Assembly (NCBI GenBank): GCA_934512105.1
Contig: CAKSWQ010000022.1
Span: 1 to 36,645, forward strand
Source of the DNA: an uncultured Faecalibacterium sp.
GTDB lineage: Bacteria; Bacillota; Clostridia; Oscillospirales; Ruminococcaceae
Reading direction: 5' to 3'
DNA length: 36,645 nt
Shown: piece by piece, positions 23,199-30,719 of the stretch
Numbering within the stretch: position 1 is the first letter of the stretch
Layout of the letters: every line of letters begins with the position of its first letter
Made by a program: the position numbers and the translations under genes
Notes under the pieces: generated by a model
Told to the model about the DNA's origin: nothing
The model's input: the letters and a program-made list of their open reading frames with translations, nothing else
The model's database searches: none

Positions 23199-23444
23199 GT
23201 GGGAGACGCAACCGCGATTTTCTCTATCCACGATAAAAAGGACTATGAGATCCACGAGATCGTACAACAGGTGTACGATGCTTTGAAGGAAAAAGGCTAT
23301 AACCCGGTCAATCAGCTGGTGGGCTATATCTTGTCCGAAGACCCTACCTACATTACGACCTATAAGAATGCCCGTGCCATGATCCGCAAGGTGGATCGTG
23401 ACGACCTGCTGCAGGCCATGCTGCGCAGCTACCTCAACGTGTAA
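23199..23444 (+). CDS. ireB: IreB family regulatory phosphoprotein (DUF965/UPF0297)
   Basis: An 81-residue protein matching the IreB family across its length: an N-terminal segment with T5 ahead of IFSIHDKKDYE, then VYDALKEKGYNPVNQLVGYILSEDPTYI and ARAMIRKVDRDDLLQAMLRSYL. In Enterococcus faecalis IreB is phosphorylated on N-terminal threonines by the Ser/Thr kinase IreK and affects cephalosporin resistance; T5 is a possible equivalent. The start is GTG 23199, 8 bases after AGGGGG; the GTG at 23190 overlaps that site. The usual downstream neighbours ruvX and the DUF1292 gene are absent, as a terminator follows directly. Confidence 0.9.
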   Translation: MGDATAIFSIHDKKDYEIHEIVQQVYDALKEKGYNPVNQLVGYILSEDPTYITTYKNARAMIRKVDRDDLLQAMLRSYLNV

Positions 23445-23457
23445 TACGGTCCTTTTC

Positions 23458-23490
23458 AGCCCCGCTGTCTTGCAAGACGGCGGGCTTTTT
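23458..23490 (+). terminator. Terminator after ireB
   Basis: Stem AGCCC(C)GCTGTCTT / AAGACGGCGGGCT with one bulged base and a two-base gap at the tip, followed by a run of T residues, 13 bases after the stop. Confidence 0.88.
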
Positions 23491-23496
23491 ATGTGG

Positions 23497-23717
23497 AACG
23501 ATTTAGAATGGCCTCCGCGCTGCTTTGGCCATGTTCAGAGGAAAGACTATTTTAAATTTTGGGGTTCAGGAAAGTCTGCGGAGCTTGTCGGGGCAAAGCC
23601 CCTCCATCTTGCTGCGCAAGACCGCTCTGCCGCTTAAAAGCCCCACTGGGGCTTTCATTGCTGCGCAAACGCGGACTTTCCTGAACCCCATTTTCACGGA
23701 TGGAGTCGCAGGGGAAA
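23497..23717 (-). repeat. 128-bp element, copy F, with 93 bp inserted in the hairpin-1 loop
   Basis: Reverse orientation. The tail (AACGATTT) starts six bases after the ireB terminator. Hairpin 2 arms are AATGGCC and GGCCATG. Hairpin 1 has perfect 16-bp arms at 23561-23576 (GGGGTTCAGGAAAGTC) and 23674-23689, but the loop spans 97 bases instead of 4. The total of 221 bp minus 93 equals the 128-bp unit exactly. The inserted part contains its own small stems (GGGGC/GCCCC, CTTGC/GCAAG, AAAGCCCC/GGGGCTTT). A partial tail (CCATTTTAATCGTT) recurs at 23751-23764 over the dus stop codon. No gene is seen in 23445-23756. Confidence 0.85.
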
Positions 23718-23756
23718 GCAACAATTATTATGGATAGGATGTTTTTGGAGACCATT

Positions 23757-24707
23757 TTAATCGTTTTCCACCAGCGGCAGGGTGAAGATCTGGTTCACCA
23801 CCACCTCGTACTCCCACGGCTCCCGCAGCTTTTTGAGCTGTTTTTCCAGCTTTTCCGCCCCGGCAAAGCAGTGGATGAGATAGAACCAGTGCCCCTTCAT
23901 CCGGCTGATGGCGCAGCCTGCGCTGCCGAACAGCTCGGTGTAGCCGTGGTACAGGTCGGTCAGGTAGCCCCGCAGCTCCTCCTTGGTGGCGGGTGCACCG
24001 CCCCGCGCCCTGCGGAAGAGTGCCGGGTCTGCAATGAGTCCGCGCCCCACCATGATGCCGGACAGGGCGGGAAACTCCTCTTCCAGCGCGTGGAGCTGAG
24101 CGGTGGTGGTCACATCGCCGTTATAGCACACCGGCATGGTGCACCGGGGCAGCGCAGCGGCAAAGGCGGCGCGGTCGGCCTGTCCACGGTACTGCTGCCG
24201 CATCACCCGGGGGTGGATGGTCAGCTCTGAGATGGGGTAGCGATTATAAATTTCCAGAATGGCGGCAAACTCCTCCGGCTTCTCCACGCCCAGCCGGGTC
24301 TTGACCGAGACAGGCCCCTCGGCGTGGGAAAATACCCCTTCCAGAAAGGCGTCTACCTTGGCCGGGTCCCGCAGCATCCCGGAGCCCTTGCCCTTGGCGG
24401 TCACTGTCCCGGCGGGACAACCCAGATTCAGGTTCACCTCAGTATAGCCCAGCGCCCGCAGCTGCTCGATCATCCACGCGGCCAGTTCGCCGTCCTTGGC
24501 CAGCAATTGCGGGATGACCGGCGCACCGGGGTTTGCCGCCGGGGCAAGCTCTGCCATCTTCTTTTTAATGAGCACCCGGTTCTCCGGCGGGGAGATAAAC
24601 GGCGCATAATAGCGGTCGGCAGCGCCTTGTGCGCCGAACCATTTCTGATGGGTCTGCCGCCAGACCCTGTCTGTGAAGCCCTCCATGGGGGCAGCATAAT
24701 AAAGCAT
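23757..24707 (-). CDS. tRNA-dihydrouridine synthase
   Basis: A 316-residue flavin enzyme that reduces uridine to dihydrouridine in the D-loop of tRNAs with NAD(P)H. The N-terminus AAPMEGFTD, the active-site segment NLGCPAGTVTAKGKGSGM with catalytic C97, and the phosphate-binding VGRGLIADPALF are all present. The length is typical of the DusA/B/C class; which uridine it modifies is not determined. ATG 24707 is used because the family N-terminus begins there and a modest GGAGA lies at 24715-24719; the longer open frame upstream runs into a repeat. It stands alone between repeat regions. Confidence 0.93.
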   Translation of the reverse strand: MLYYAAPMEGFTDRVWRQTHQKWFGAQGAADRYYAPFISPPENRVLIKKKMAELAPAANPGAPVIPQLLAKDGELAAWMIEQLRALGYTEVNLNLGCPAGTVTAKGKGSGMLRDPAKVDAFLEGVFSHAEGPVSVKTRLGVEKPEEFAAILEIYNRYPISELTIHPRVMRQQYRGQADRAAFAAALPRCTMPVCYNGDVTTTAQLHALEEEFPALSGIMVGRGLIADPALFRRARGGAPATKEELRGYLTDLYHGYTELFGSAGCAISRMKGHWFYLIHCFAGAEKLEKQLKKLREPWEYEVVVNQIFTLPLVEND

Positions 24708-24777
24708 GGGCGTTTCTCCAAACGTTTTTGTTACCGGTATTGTAGCATAAAATTGCGTGAGGGGAAAGGGGAGAAAG

Positions 24778-25074
24778 TACCCCTTCCGTCTGCTCCCGTT
24801 GGTCGCAGCCACCTTCCCCAAGGGGACGGCAACCCTCTCAGGCGCTCCCGAAGGGAGAGCCAAGGTCTAAGGCTTGTTGCTAAAGTATCAAGTGCAATGA
24901 GGGAGTTTCCGGCAGTGCTGAAGCCGTCCCCTTGGGGAAGGTGGCATCGCCGCAGGCGATGACGGAAGGGGTACTCCCAGGCAAGCAACTTTGTACTTTA
25001 GCTAGAAACTTTCCCGCCATGCCAAAGGCGCCCCCTTGGGGGAGCTGGCGAACGAAGTGAGCCTGAGGGGGTAT
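24778..25074. repeat. Cluster of ~48-bp palindromic repeats (four copies)
   Basis: Copies at about 24778-24828, 24831-24872, 24919-24972 and 25029-25073. Their linkers (ACTTTAGC, GGGAGTTTCCGGCAGTGC, GAAACTTTCCCGCCATGCC) reappear in inverted order at 3007-3190. The gap 24708-25128 contains these repeats and the cysK terminator, with no credible gene. Confidence 0.78.
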
Positions 25075-25112
25075 AACAAAAACTCCCGCCCTGCGGGGTG
25101 CAGAGCGGGAGA
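25075..25112 (-). terminator. Terminator of cysK
   Basis: On the minus strand CTCCCGCTCTGC pairs with GCAGGGCGGGAG (one mismatched position) and is followed by TTTTTGTT. Confidence 0.88.
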
Positions 25113-25128
25113 GGAGAGTTTTTGGAGA

Positions 25129-26061
25129 TTATTCAGCAAACAGCGGGGTGGACAGGTAACGGTCACCGGTATCGGGCAGCAGGACAACGATGTTCTTGCC
25201 GGCGTTCTCCGGGCGCTTTGCCAGCTGGATGGCTGCCCAGACGGCAGCACCGGAGGAGATGCCTACCAGCACGCCCTCCTTGTGGCCGATCAGACGACCG
25301 GTGGCAAAGGCGTCGTCGTTCTCCACGGCGATGATCTCGTCATAGACGGTGGTGTCCAGCACATCCGGCACAAAGCCAGCGCCGATGCCCTGGATCTTAT
25401 GTGCTCCGGCAGTGCCCTTGCTCAGCACAGGGGAGGAAGCGGGCTCCACAGCCACCACCTTGACGGCGGGGTTCTTGCTCTTGAGGTACTTGCCAACGCC
25501 GGTCACGGTGCCGCCGGTGCCGACGCCTGCCACAAAGATATCTACCTTACCATCGGTATCCTCCCAGATCTCGGGGCCGGTGGTCTCGATGTGTGCCTGC
25601 GGGTTGGCGGGGTTCACGAACTGGCCGGGGATGAAGGAGTTGGGGATCTCCTTTGCCAGCTCATCGGCCTTGGCAATGGCACCCTTCATGCCCTTGGCAC
25701 CCTCGCTCAGCACCAGCTCGGCACCGTAGGCCTTCATCAGCTGGCGGCGCTCCACGCTCATGGTCTCGGGCATCACGATGATGATGCGGTAGCCCTTGGC
25801 AGCTGCCACAGCAGCCAGACCGATGCCGGTGTTGCCGGAGGTGGGCTCGATGATGACGGAGCCTTCCTTCAGCAGACCCTTGGCCTCAGCGTCATCGATC
25901 ATCTTTTTGGCGATGCGGTCCTTCACGGAACCGGCGGGGTTGAAGTACTCCAGCTTGGCAATAACGTGGGCGGGCAGCTGCTCTTCCTTCTCAATGTGGC
26001 TGAGCTCCAGCAGCGGGGTGTGACCGATCAACTGATCTGCGGCGGTATAGATCTTGCTCAT
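25129..26061 (-). CDS. cysK: Cysteine synthase A (O-acetylserine sulfhydrylase)
   Basis: A 310-residue PLP enzyme that makes L-cysteine from O-acetylserine and sulfide. The PLP lysine is K47 (NPAGSVKDR), the substrate loop TSGNTG is at 74-79, and the phosphate-binding GTGGT segment and late SSGAA motif are present. Length is standard for CysK. The gene has a consensus promoter and a leader of about 110 bases in which I recognise no riboswitch or T-box. It is divergent from an Rrf2-family regulator; in Bacillus the Rrf2 protein CymR is partnered by CysK, which makes this arrangement meaningful. Confidence 0.96.
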   Translation of the reverse strand: MSKIYTAADQLIGHTPLLELSHIEKEEQLPAHVIAKLEYFNPAGSVKDRIAKKMIDDAEAKGLLKEGSVIIEPTSGNTGIGLAAVAAAKGYRIIIVMPETMSVERRQLMKAYGAELVLSEGAKGMKGAIAKADELAKEIPNSFIPGQFVNPANPQAHIETTGPEIWEDTDGKVDIFVAGVGTGGTVTGVGKYLKSKNPAVKVVAVEPASSPVLSKGTAGAHKIQGIGAGFVPDVLDTTVYDEIIAVENDDAFATGRLIGHKEGVLVGISSGAAVWAAIQLAKRPENAGKNIVVLLPDTGDRYLSTPLFAE

Positions 26062-26178
26062 AATACTTGTCCCTCTTTCTGATATCGTTACGGGGTGTGT
26101 AGCCCTGTCTTGTGCCGGGGTGCCCGGCTGTGATTCCCTCTAAACCTTTCAACCAACATTGTTTGTGGGTTTGATGGC

Positions 26179-26207
26179 ATTATAGCCCCGTTTTCCCTGC
26201 TTGTCAA
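26179..26207 (-). promoter_or_regulatory. Consensus sigma-A promoter of cysK
   Basis: On the minus strand TTGACA (26202-26207) and TATAAT (26179-26184), both perfect, with a 17-base spacer. Confidence 0.9.
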
Positions 26208-26230
26208 GGGGTTTTTGAAAAAAAGTGGGA

Positions 26231-26259
26231 TTGAAAAGTGACTTACCCTGTTGTATAAT
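26231..26259 (+). promoter_or_regulatory. Sigma-A promoter of the Rrf2 gene
   Basis: TTGAAA (26231-26236) and TATAAT (26254-26259) with a 17-base spacer, 38 bases before the ATG. It is divergent from the cysK promoter, with the two -35 boxes 23 bases apart. Confidence 0.85.
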
Positions 26260-26268
26260 GGGTTATAC
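26253..26268. promoter_or_regulatory. Candidate Rrf2 operator overlapping the -10 box
   Basis: GTATAA-TGGG-TTATAC is a perfect 6-bp inverted repeat with a 4-base centre that covers the -10 hexamer. Binding there would block the regulator's own promoter. The assignment is by position and symmetry only. Confidence 0.55.
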
Positions 26269-26297
26269 TAAAATTTAACCGGAAGGAAGTACGGATC

Positions 26298-26729
26298 ATG
26301 ATCGTTTCGACCAAAGGACGCTATGCGCTGCGGGTGATGATCGACCTCGCGGAGCATCAGTCTGAAAAATATGTTCCCTTAAAGGAAGTAGCCACCCGGC
26401 AGGAGATCTCGGAAAAGTATCTGGAGAACATCCTCAAAGTGCTGGTGCAGAACGGCTTTCTGGAGGGGCTGCGCGGCAAGGGGGGCGGCTACCGGCTGAC
26501 CCGCAGCCCGGATCAGTACACGGTAAGCGAGATTTTGATGCTCACCGAGGGCAGTCTTGCCCCGGTAAGCTGCCTGACCCCCGGGGCTTCTGCCTGCGCC
26601 CGGATGGCCAACTGCCGCACCTACGAGATGTGGAAGGGGCTCAACGACCTGATCTCGGACTACTTCGGCAAGATCACGCTGGCAGACCTTGCCCTGCCGG
26701 ATCAGGCCGGCAATGATTATGTGATCTGA
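26298..26729 (+). CDS. Rrf2-family transcription regulator (IscR/CymR-like)
   Basis: A 143-residue winged-helix regulator with the family start STKGRYALRVMIDLA, recognition region around ISEKYLENILKVLVQNGFLEGLRGKGGGY, and three cysteines C92, C100 and C106 in the region that holds the Fe-S cluster in IscR (spacing x7 and x5, against x5 and x5 in E. coli). This suggests an Fe-S or redox-sensing form, whereas its divergent pairing with cysK recalls CymR, the cysteine-metabolism repressor. GGAAGGAAG precedes the ATG. Regulation of both itself and cysK is likely but not shown. Confidence 0.92.
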   Translation: MIVSTKGRYALRVMIDLAEHQSEKYVPLKEVATRQEISEKYLENILKVLVQNGFLEGLRGKGGGYRLTRSPDQYTVSEILMLTEGSLAPVSCLTPGASACARMANCRTYEMWKGLNDLISDYFGKITLADLALPDQAGNDYVI

Positions 26730-26734
26730 ACCTT

Positions 26735-26765
26735 GCGCACCGGAACTGCACCGGTGCGCTTTTTT
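26735..26765 (+). terminator. Terminator after the Rrf2 gene
   Basis: A perfect 9-bp stem GCGCACCGG/CCGGTGCGC followed by six T residues, starting 6 bases after the stop. Confidence 0.92.
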
Positions 26766-26812
26766 GTACAGTTCTGCGCAAAAGGTGCAGAACTTCTTGG
26801 CAAGATTTACGG

Positions 26813-26841
26813 TTGATGGCGTGGGCAGTCCGCGGTATACT
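26813..26841 (+). promoter_or_regulatory. Sigma-A promoter of lrgAB
   Basis: TTGATG (26813-26818) and TATACT (26836-26841) with a 17-base spacer. The leader to the ribosome site at 26907 is about 60 bases. Confidence 0.7.
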
Positions 26842-26922
26842 TTTACTTTGTGTGAGACAGAAAATTCCGGGCGAAAAGCCCGTTTGTCTGTACGTTATAA
26901 GACCAGAAAGGGGAGTTCTGAC

Positions 26923-27291
26923 ACGAAGTATATTTTTCAGTTCGGGCGCATTCTCGCGTTCTGTTTTCTGGGCGAGGTGCTGCACGCGGTGCTGCCGCTG
27001 CCGGTGCCTGCCAGTGTGTACGGCCTGGTGCTGCTGCTGGCAGCCCTGACCGCCGGGATCGTAAAGCTGGAGCAGGTCAAGGAGACCGGCACCTACCTGA
27101 CCGGTATTTTTCCGCTGCTGTTCGTGCCCGCTGCTGCGGGCATTATGGAGCTGTGGGCAGAGATGGGACAGCTGCTGCTGCCCATCCTGATCGCCATTCT
27201 GCCGGTGACAGTGCTGGTGATGGCGGCCGCAGGCCGCACCACACAGGCGCTGACCGCCCGCAATAAAAAGGAGGAGGCCGACCATGACTGA
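26923..27291 (+). CDS. lrgA: CidA/LrgA-family holin-like protein, apparent ACG start
   Basis: A 122-residue protein with four hydrophobic segments and clear family sequence: FGRILAFCFLGEVL, LPLPVPASVYGLVLL and FPLLFVPAAAGIM. LrgA/CidA with LrgB/CidB form membrane complexes linked to murein hydrolase control and to pyruvate uptake. The start is odd. A good AAAGGGGAG site at 26907-26915 ends 7 bases before codon 26923, and family alignment would put Met there, but the codon is ACG. The nearest usual in-frame start is TTG at 26884, upstream of that ribosome site and without one of its own. A mutated start, a true ACG start, or a sequence error are all possible. It overlaps lrgB by 8 bases. Confidence 0.75.
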   Translation, partial: TKYIFQFGRILAFCFLGEVLHAVLPLPVPASVYGLVLLLAALTAGIVKLEQVKETGTYLTGIFPLLFVPAAAGIMELWAEMGQLLLPILIAILPVTVLVMAAAGRTTQALTARNKKEEADHD

Positions 27292-27991
27292 GCTGCTGAA
27301 CGATTTTCTGACCGGCTCTGCGGCCTGGGGCGTGCTGCTTACGCTGGCGGCCTTTGGGCTGGGTGTGCTCATCAACCGGGTGACCGGCAAGGCTATCTTT
27401 AACCCGCTGCTGCTGGGCAGTATTTTCGTCATCGTTTTTCTGTCGGTGTGTAATATCCCCTATGGGGACTACAAAACCAGCGCCGCGCCGGTAAGCTATC
27501 TGCTGCTGCCCGCCACGGTGGCGCTGGCCATCCCGCTGTATGAAAAGCTGGACCTGCTCAAAAAGAACGCGCCCGCCATCATTGCGGGCATCTCGGTGGG
27601 CACGCTGGTCAGTCTGGGCAGCGCCTTTGCACTGGCGCTGGCAATGGACCTGACCCAGGAGCAGTACGCCACCCTGCTGCCGAAGTCGGTGACCACCGCC
27701 ATCAGCATGGATGTGGCCGCAGAGCTGGGCGGTATCGCCGCCCTGACCGGTGCCATCGTCATCGTCACCGGCATCGTGGGCGCCCTGCTGGCCGAGACCG
27801 TGTGCAAGCTGTTCCACATCACCGACCCCATCGCCAAGGGCGTGGGCATCGGCACGGCAGCCCATGCCGTGGGCACCAGCAAGGCGCTGCAGATGGGCGA
27901 GGTGGAAGGCGCCATGAGCGGCCTTTCCATCGCCGTAGCCGGTGTGCTGACCGCTGTGCTCTGCCCGGTGTTCGTGGGCTTTATCCACTAA
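27284..27991 (+). CDS. lrgB: LrgB/CidB-family membrane protein
   Basis: A 235-residue integral membrane protein with about seven helices and the full family pattern: AFGLGVLINRVTGKAIFNPLLLGS, LLLPATVALAIPLYEK, LLPKSVTTAISMDVAAELGG and the late GIGTAAHAVGTSKAL motif. It acts with LrgA, in transport of pyruvate or related metabolites or in control of cell lysis depending on the species. The start ATG 27284 lies inside the end of lrgA, after AAGGAGG, so the two are translationally coupled. A hairpin terminator follows. Confidence 0.95.
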   Translation: MTELLNDFLTGSAAWGVLLTLAAFGLGVLINRVTGKAIFNPLLLGSIFVIVFLSVCNIPYGDYKTSAAPVSYLLLPATVALAIPLYEKLDLLKKNAPAIIAGISVGTLVSLGSAFALALAMDLTQEQYATLLPKSVTTAISMDVAAELGGIAALTGAIVIVTGIVGALLAETVCKLFHITDPIAKGVGIGTAAHAVGTSKALQMGEVEGAMSGLSIAVAGVLTAVLCPVFVGFIH

Positions 27992-28043
27992 GCTGACTGC
28001 AAACAAAACACAGGCAAAGCCCGGTGCCGTAAAGATACAGAAA

Positions 28044-28079
28044 CGCCCCCGGCGGCCATTGCGGCTGCCGGGGGTGTTT
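28044..28079. terminator. Convergent terminator between lrgB and the ABC operon
   Basis: A long stem (CGCCCCCGGCGGCC with GGCTGCCGGGGGTG, nearly perfect) followed by TTTCT on the plus strand and by GTTTCTGT on the minus strand, so it may serve both converging genes. T-runs are short. Confidence 0.65.
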
Positions 28080-28137
28080 CTCTGTGGGTGGAAAACAAAA
28101 AAGAGGTGAAAAGAAGAATGGTTGGTAAATAGCGGTT

Positions 28138-28911
28138 TTATGCGGCCTTTGCCGGGGCAAAGACCACGGCCTTCTTCTGCCGCGCCTGCATGGAGCGGAC
28201 GATGCAGCTGAGGGTGAAGTTGATGACAAAATAGATGACGCAGGCGGTGCCGAACAGCACCATGACATCCGAAACATTCACCGTGCCAAGGCCGTTGTAG
28301 GTGCCGGCGGCGCTCAGCAGCTGCCGGATGCGTGCCATCAGCTCAATGGTGGCTACGTTTGCAAGGTAGGAGGAATCCTTGATGGTGGTGATCACCTGAC
28401 TGAGCAGGGTAGGGATGATGTTGCGGTAGGCCTGCGGCAGAATGATGTACAGCAGCACCTCGGCGGTGTTGAAGCCCTGCGCATAGCCTGCCTCAAATTG
28501 TCCCTTGGCGACGCCGTTCAGGCCGCCGCGGACGATCTCGGCAATGACCGAGGAGTTGAACAGGATCAGTGCCAGCGCTGCCTTGAACAGCAGCTTCATC
28601 TCCACACTGGTCAGGCCGAACATTTTGTGGGCAAAGAAGGCCGGGCAGGGGCAGAACACCACGCACACGAAGATCCACAAAAGGTAGGGCGTGTTGCGGA
28701 ACAGCTCGATGTAGGCGGCGGACAGCCAGCCAAGGATGCGGGCCGGGCCTTTTTTACAGTAGGTACGCGCCAGCGCCAGCAGCGAGCCTAAGATCAAGCC
28801 CAGAATAACGCCCAGTACCGAGATGATGCAGGTAAAGGCGATGCCCCGCAGCAGGTACACGAATACGCCCGGCTGCGCGAGGATGGAAAAACTGGAAGCA
28901 AGCGTGCTCAT
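28138..28911 (-). CDS. Polar amino-acid ABC transporter permease, second subunit
   Basis: A 257-residue HisM/GlnP-type permease with about five membrane helices, the amino-acid signature near ELFRNTPYLLWIF and the EAA loop EIVRGGLNGVAKGQFEAGYAQGF that contacts the ATPase. It is the last gene of a four-gene minus-strand operon (ATPase, binding protein, two permeases). Its ATG follows the preceding permease stop with no gap, and GGAGG lies inside that gene's end, so translation is coupled. The substrate class, polar amino acids such as glutamine, glutamate, aspartate or cystine, comes from family membership only. Confidence 0.92.
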   Translation of the reverse strand: MSTLASSFSILAQPGVFVYLLRGIAFTCIISVLGVILGLILGSLLALARTYCKKGPARILGWLSAAYIELFRNTPYLLWIFVCVVFCPCPAFFAHKMFGLTSVEMKLLFKAALALILFNSSVIAEIVRGGLNGVAKGQFEAGYAQGFNTAEVLLYIILPQAYRNIIPTLLSQVITTIKDSSYLANVATIELMARIRQLLSAAGTYNGLGTVNVSDVMVLFGTACVIYFVINFTLSCIVRSMQARQKKAVVFAPAKAA

Positions 28912-29649
28912 TTATGCCGCCTCCTTTAAGGCCGCAGCCTTTGCGGCGCGCAGGGCGGGGTCTGCCTTGCCCTTGCGCTCCTTGAGGGAAGCCTCCCAGC
29001 GGGTAGCCAGCGTGGACAGCGGGAAGCAGACCACAAAGAAGATGGCACCGCAGACGATGTAGGCGGGTGCGTAGGCACCGCCGGTGGAAGCACCGGTGAC
29101 GAAGCTGTAGGTCACGCTGATGAGGTCTGCACCGCCTACGATGTACAGGCAGGAGGTGTTCTTGAACAGGTTGACCACCTGATTGACCATGGGCGGCAGC
29201 ATGACCGGGATGCTCTGGGGCAGGATGATATAGGCCATCCGCTGCAAGTAGCCAAAGCCCTGCGCCTGTGCGGCCTCGAACTGTCCTTTCGGCACAGATT
29301 CAATGGCGGCACGGACGACTTCGCCCATATAGGCACCGGTGTAAACGCCCAGTGCAATGATGCCGGTGCGGATGACACCCATGCTCAGCCCTGCAAAGGC
29401 CAGCGCGTAGTACAAAAAGCACAGCTGCAACAGCAGCGGCGTATTCTGGATAAACTCCACATACACCCGGGCGATGCATTGCAGCGGCTTTTTGCCGCTG
29501 GTCGCCATCAGGCCCAGTACAACGCCCAGCACAAAGGCCAGTGCCAGCGCAAAAAACGCCGTCATCAGGGTATTGCCCAGCCCCAGCAGAAAGCTTTCCC
29601 GGTGGTTCCACACCGTTGCCCATGCGTCCATTGAAAACAGACCGGACAT
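28912..29649 (-). CDS. Polar amino-acid ABC transporter permease, first subunit
   Basis: A 245-residue permease paired with the next gene. It has the VYVEFIQNTPLLLQLCFLYY segment and the EAA loop EVVRAAIESVPKGQFEAAQAQGF. ATG 29649 is preferred because GAGGAG (29659-29664) ends 9 bases before it. An in-frame GTG at 29658 would touch the ribosome site and add three residues. Two different permeases imply a heterodimeric channel. Confidence 0.92.
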   Translation of the reverse strand: MSGLFSMDAWATVWNHRESFLLGLGNTLMTAFFALALAFVLGVVLGLMATSGKKPLQCIARVYVEFIQNTPLLLQLCFLYYALAFAGLSMGVIRTGIIALGVYTGAYMGEVVRAAIESVPKGQFEAAQAQGFGYLQRMAYIILPQSIPVMLPPMVNQVVNLFKNTSCLYIVGGADLISVTYSFVTGASTGGAYAPAYIVCGAIFFVVCFPLSTLATRWEASLKERKGKADPALRAAKAAALKEAA

Positions 29650-29689
29650 AACGAACACTCCTCTCTCCTAAACCGTAACGGCGCTGGTG

Positions 29690-30598
29690 TTATTCCAGAC
29701 CGTTCTCCTTGATCAGACCATCAATGGTGCCATCGGACAGCCAGCCGCTGACCAGTTCATCACACACAGCGGAGAAGCCGCTGTCCTTCTTGGTAGCTAC
29801 GCCATACTCCTGCGGGCTGAACTCGGCATCAATGTAGCTGCGGCCATCGGTCTTGTAGATGGCCAGAATGGACTTATCCACGCAGAAGCCGTTCACTTCG
29901 CCTGCGCTCAGCGCGGTGCTGATGGCGGGATAATCGTCGTACTGACGGAAGGAAATGCCGTCCTTCCAGGTGTCGGCGTTGAAGGTGTCGGCATTGAAGC
30001 CCTCGCCGGTGATCACGCCCTCGTCGATCATCTCCTGCACCAGAGCACGGGCGGAGGTGGAGCCGGAGGAAACACCCACGACCTTATCCTTCAGGTCGGC
30101 CAGTGCCTTGATGCCGGAGGAATCCTCCACCAGAACGCTGACATAGTCGGTGTAGTAGGGGGTGGAGAAGTCCCAGCTCTTGCGGCGCTCCTCGGTGATG
30201 GTAAAGGTAGCCAGCACGCAGTCGATATCGCCGGAATCCAGCAGCTCGCCGCGGGTAGCGGCGGTGACGGTGGTGAACTCCACGTCCACGCCCAGATGCT
30301 CGGCGATCATCTCTGCCAGACTGTCCTCCAGACCGGTATACTCGCCGGTGAGGGTATCCTGAAAGCTGAAGCCCTTGACGGCGTTCTTGACGCCTACCTT
30401 CAGCACACCGCGGTCGATGATGGCCTGCACATCCGCAGAAACAGCCCCGGAGGAAGCTGCCGCGCTGCCGGAAGCGGCAGAGGATGCGGTGGAGGCTGCC
30501 ACAGAGCTGCTGGTGGAGCCGCCGCAGGCGGTGAGAGCGGTGAGCGCAATGGCCGTACCGGCGGCCTTGACAAAGCTACGACGAGAAATCTTTTTCAT
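29690..30598 (-). CDS. Amino-acid ABC transporter substrate-binding lipoprotein with twin-arginine signal
   Basis: A 302-residue SBP family 3 protein. The signal peptide carries S5-R6-R7-S8-F9-V10-K11, a close match to the Tat motif SRRxFLK, then a moderately hydrophobic core and the lipobox L-T-A-C25. After a Ser/Ala linker (26-52) come the family marks: GVLKVGVKN, FTITEERRKSWDFSTPYY, GVSSGSTSA and a late FCVDKSILAIY. It would capture an amino acid outside the membrane and deliver it to the two permeases. GAGGAG at 30608-30613 supports the ATG. Export through Tat, encoded at 35582-36588, is inferred. Confidence 0.93.
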   Translation of the reverse strand: MKKISRRSFVKAAGTAIALTALTACGGSTSSSVAASTASSAASGSAAASSGAVSADVQAIIDRGVLKVGVKNAVKGFSFQDTLTGEYTGLEDSLAEMIAEHLGVDVEFTTVTAATRGELLDSGDIDCVLATFTITEERRKSWDFSTPYYTDYVSVLVEDSSGIKALADLKDKVVGVSSGSTSARALVQEMIDEGVITGEGFNADTFNADTWKDGISFRQYDDYPAISTALSAGEVNGFCVDKSILAIYKTDGRSYIDAEFSPQEYGVATKKDSGFSAVCDELVSGWLSDGTIDGLIKENGLE

Positions 30599-30719
30599 AA
30601 TTATACACTCCTCTATAAAGTCCGCAGCCCGGACGGCTTTCCCTTCCGTCCCCCATGGGCTGCTCTATCCACAACGGGTGCCGCTTGTGCTGCGGCAGCT
30701 CCGTAGTGACCAAAATCGC

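Noticed and set aside
24708..24863. 52-residue N-terminal extension of the tRNA-dihydrouridine synthase
   Set aside because: The added codons lie in a ~48-bp palindromic repeat, and the family N-terminus is at 24707.
26062..26178. Riboswitch or T-box in the cysK leader
   Set aside because: I looked for the SAM-I and T-box consensus elements and for a leader terminator. None is visible.
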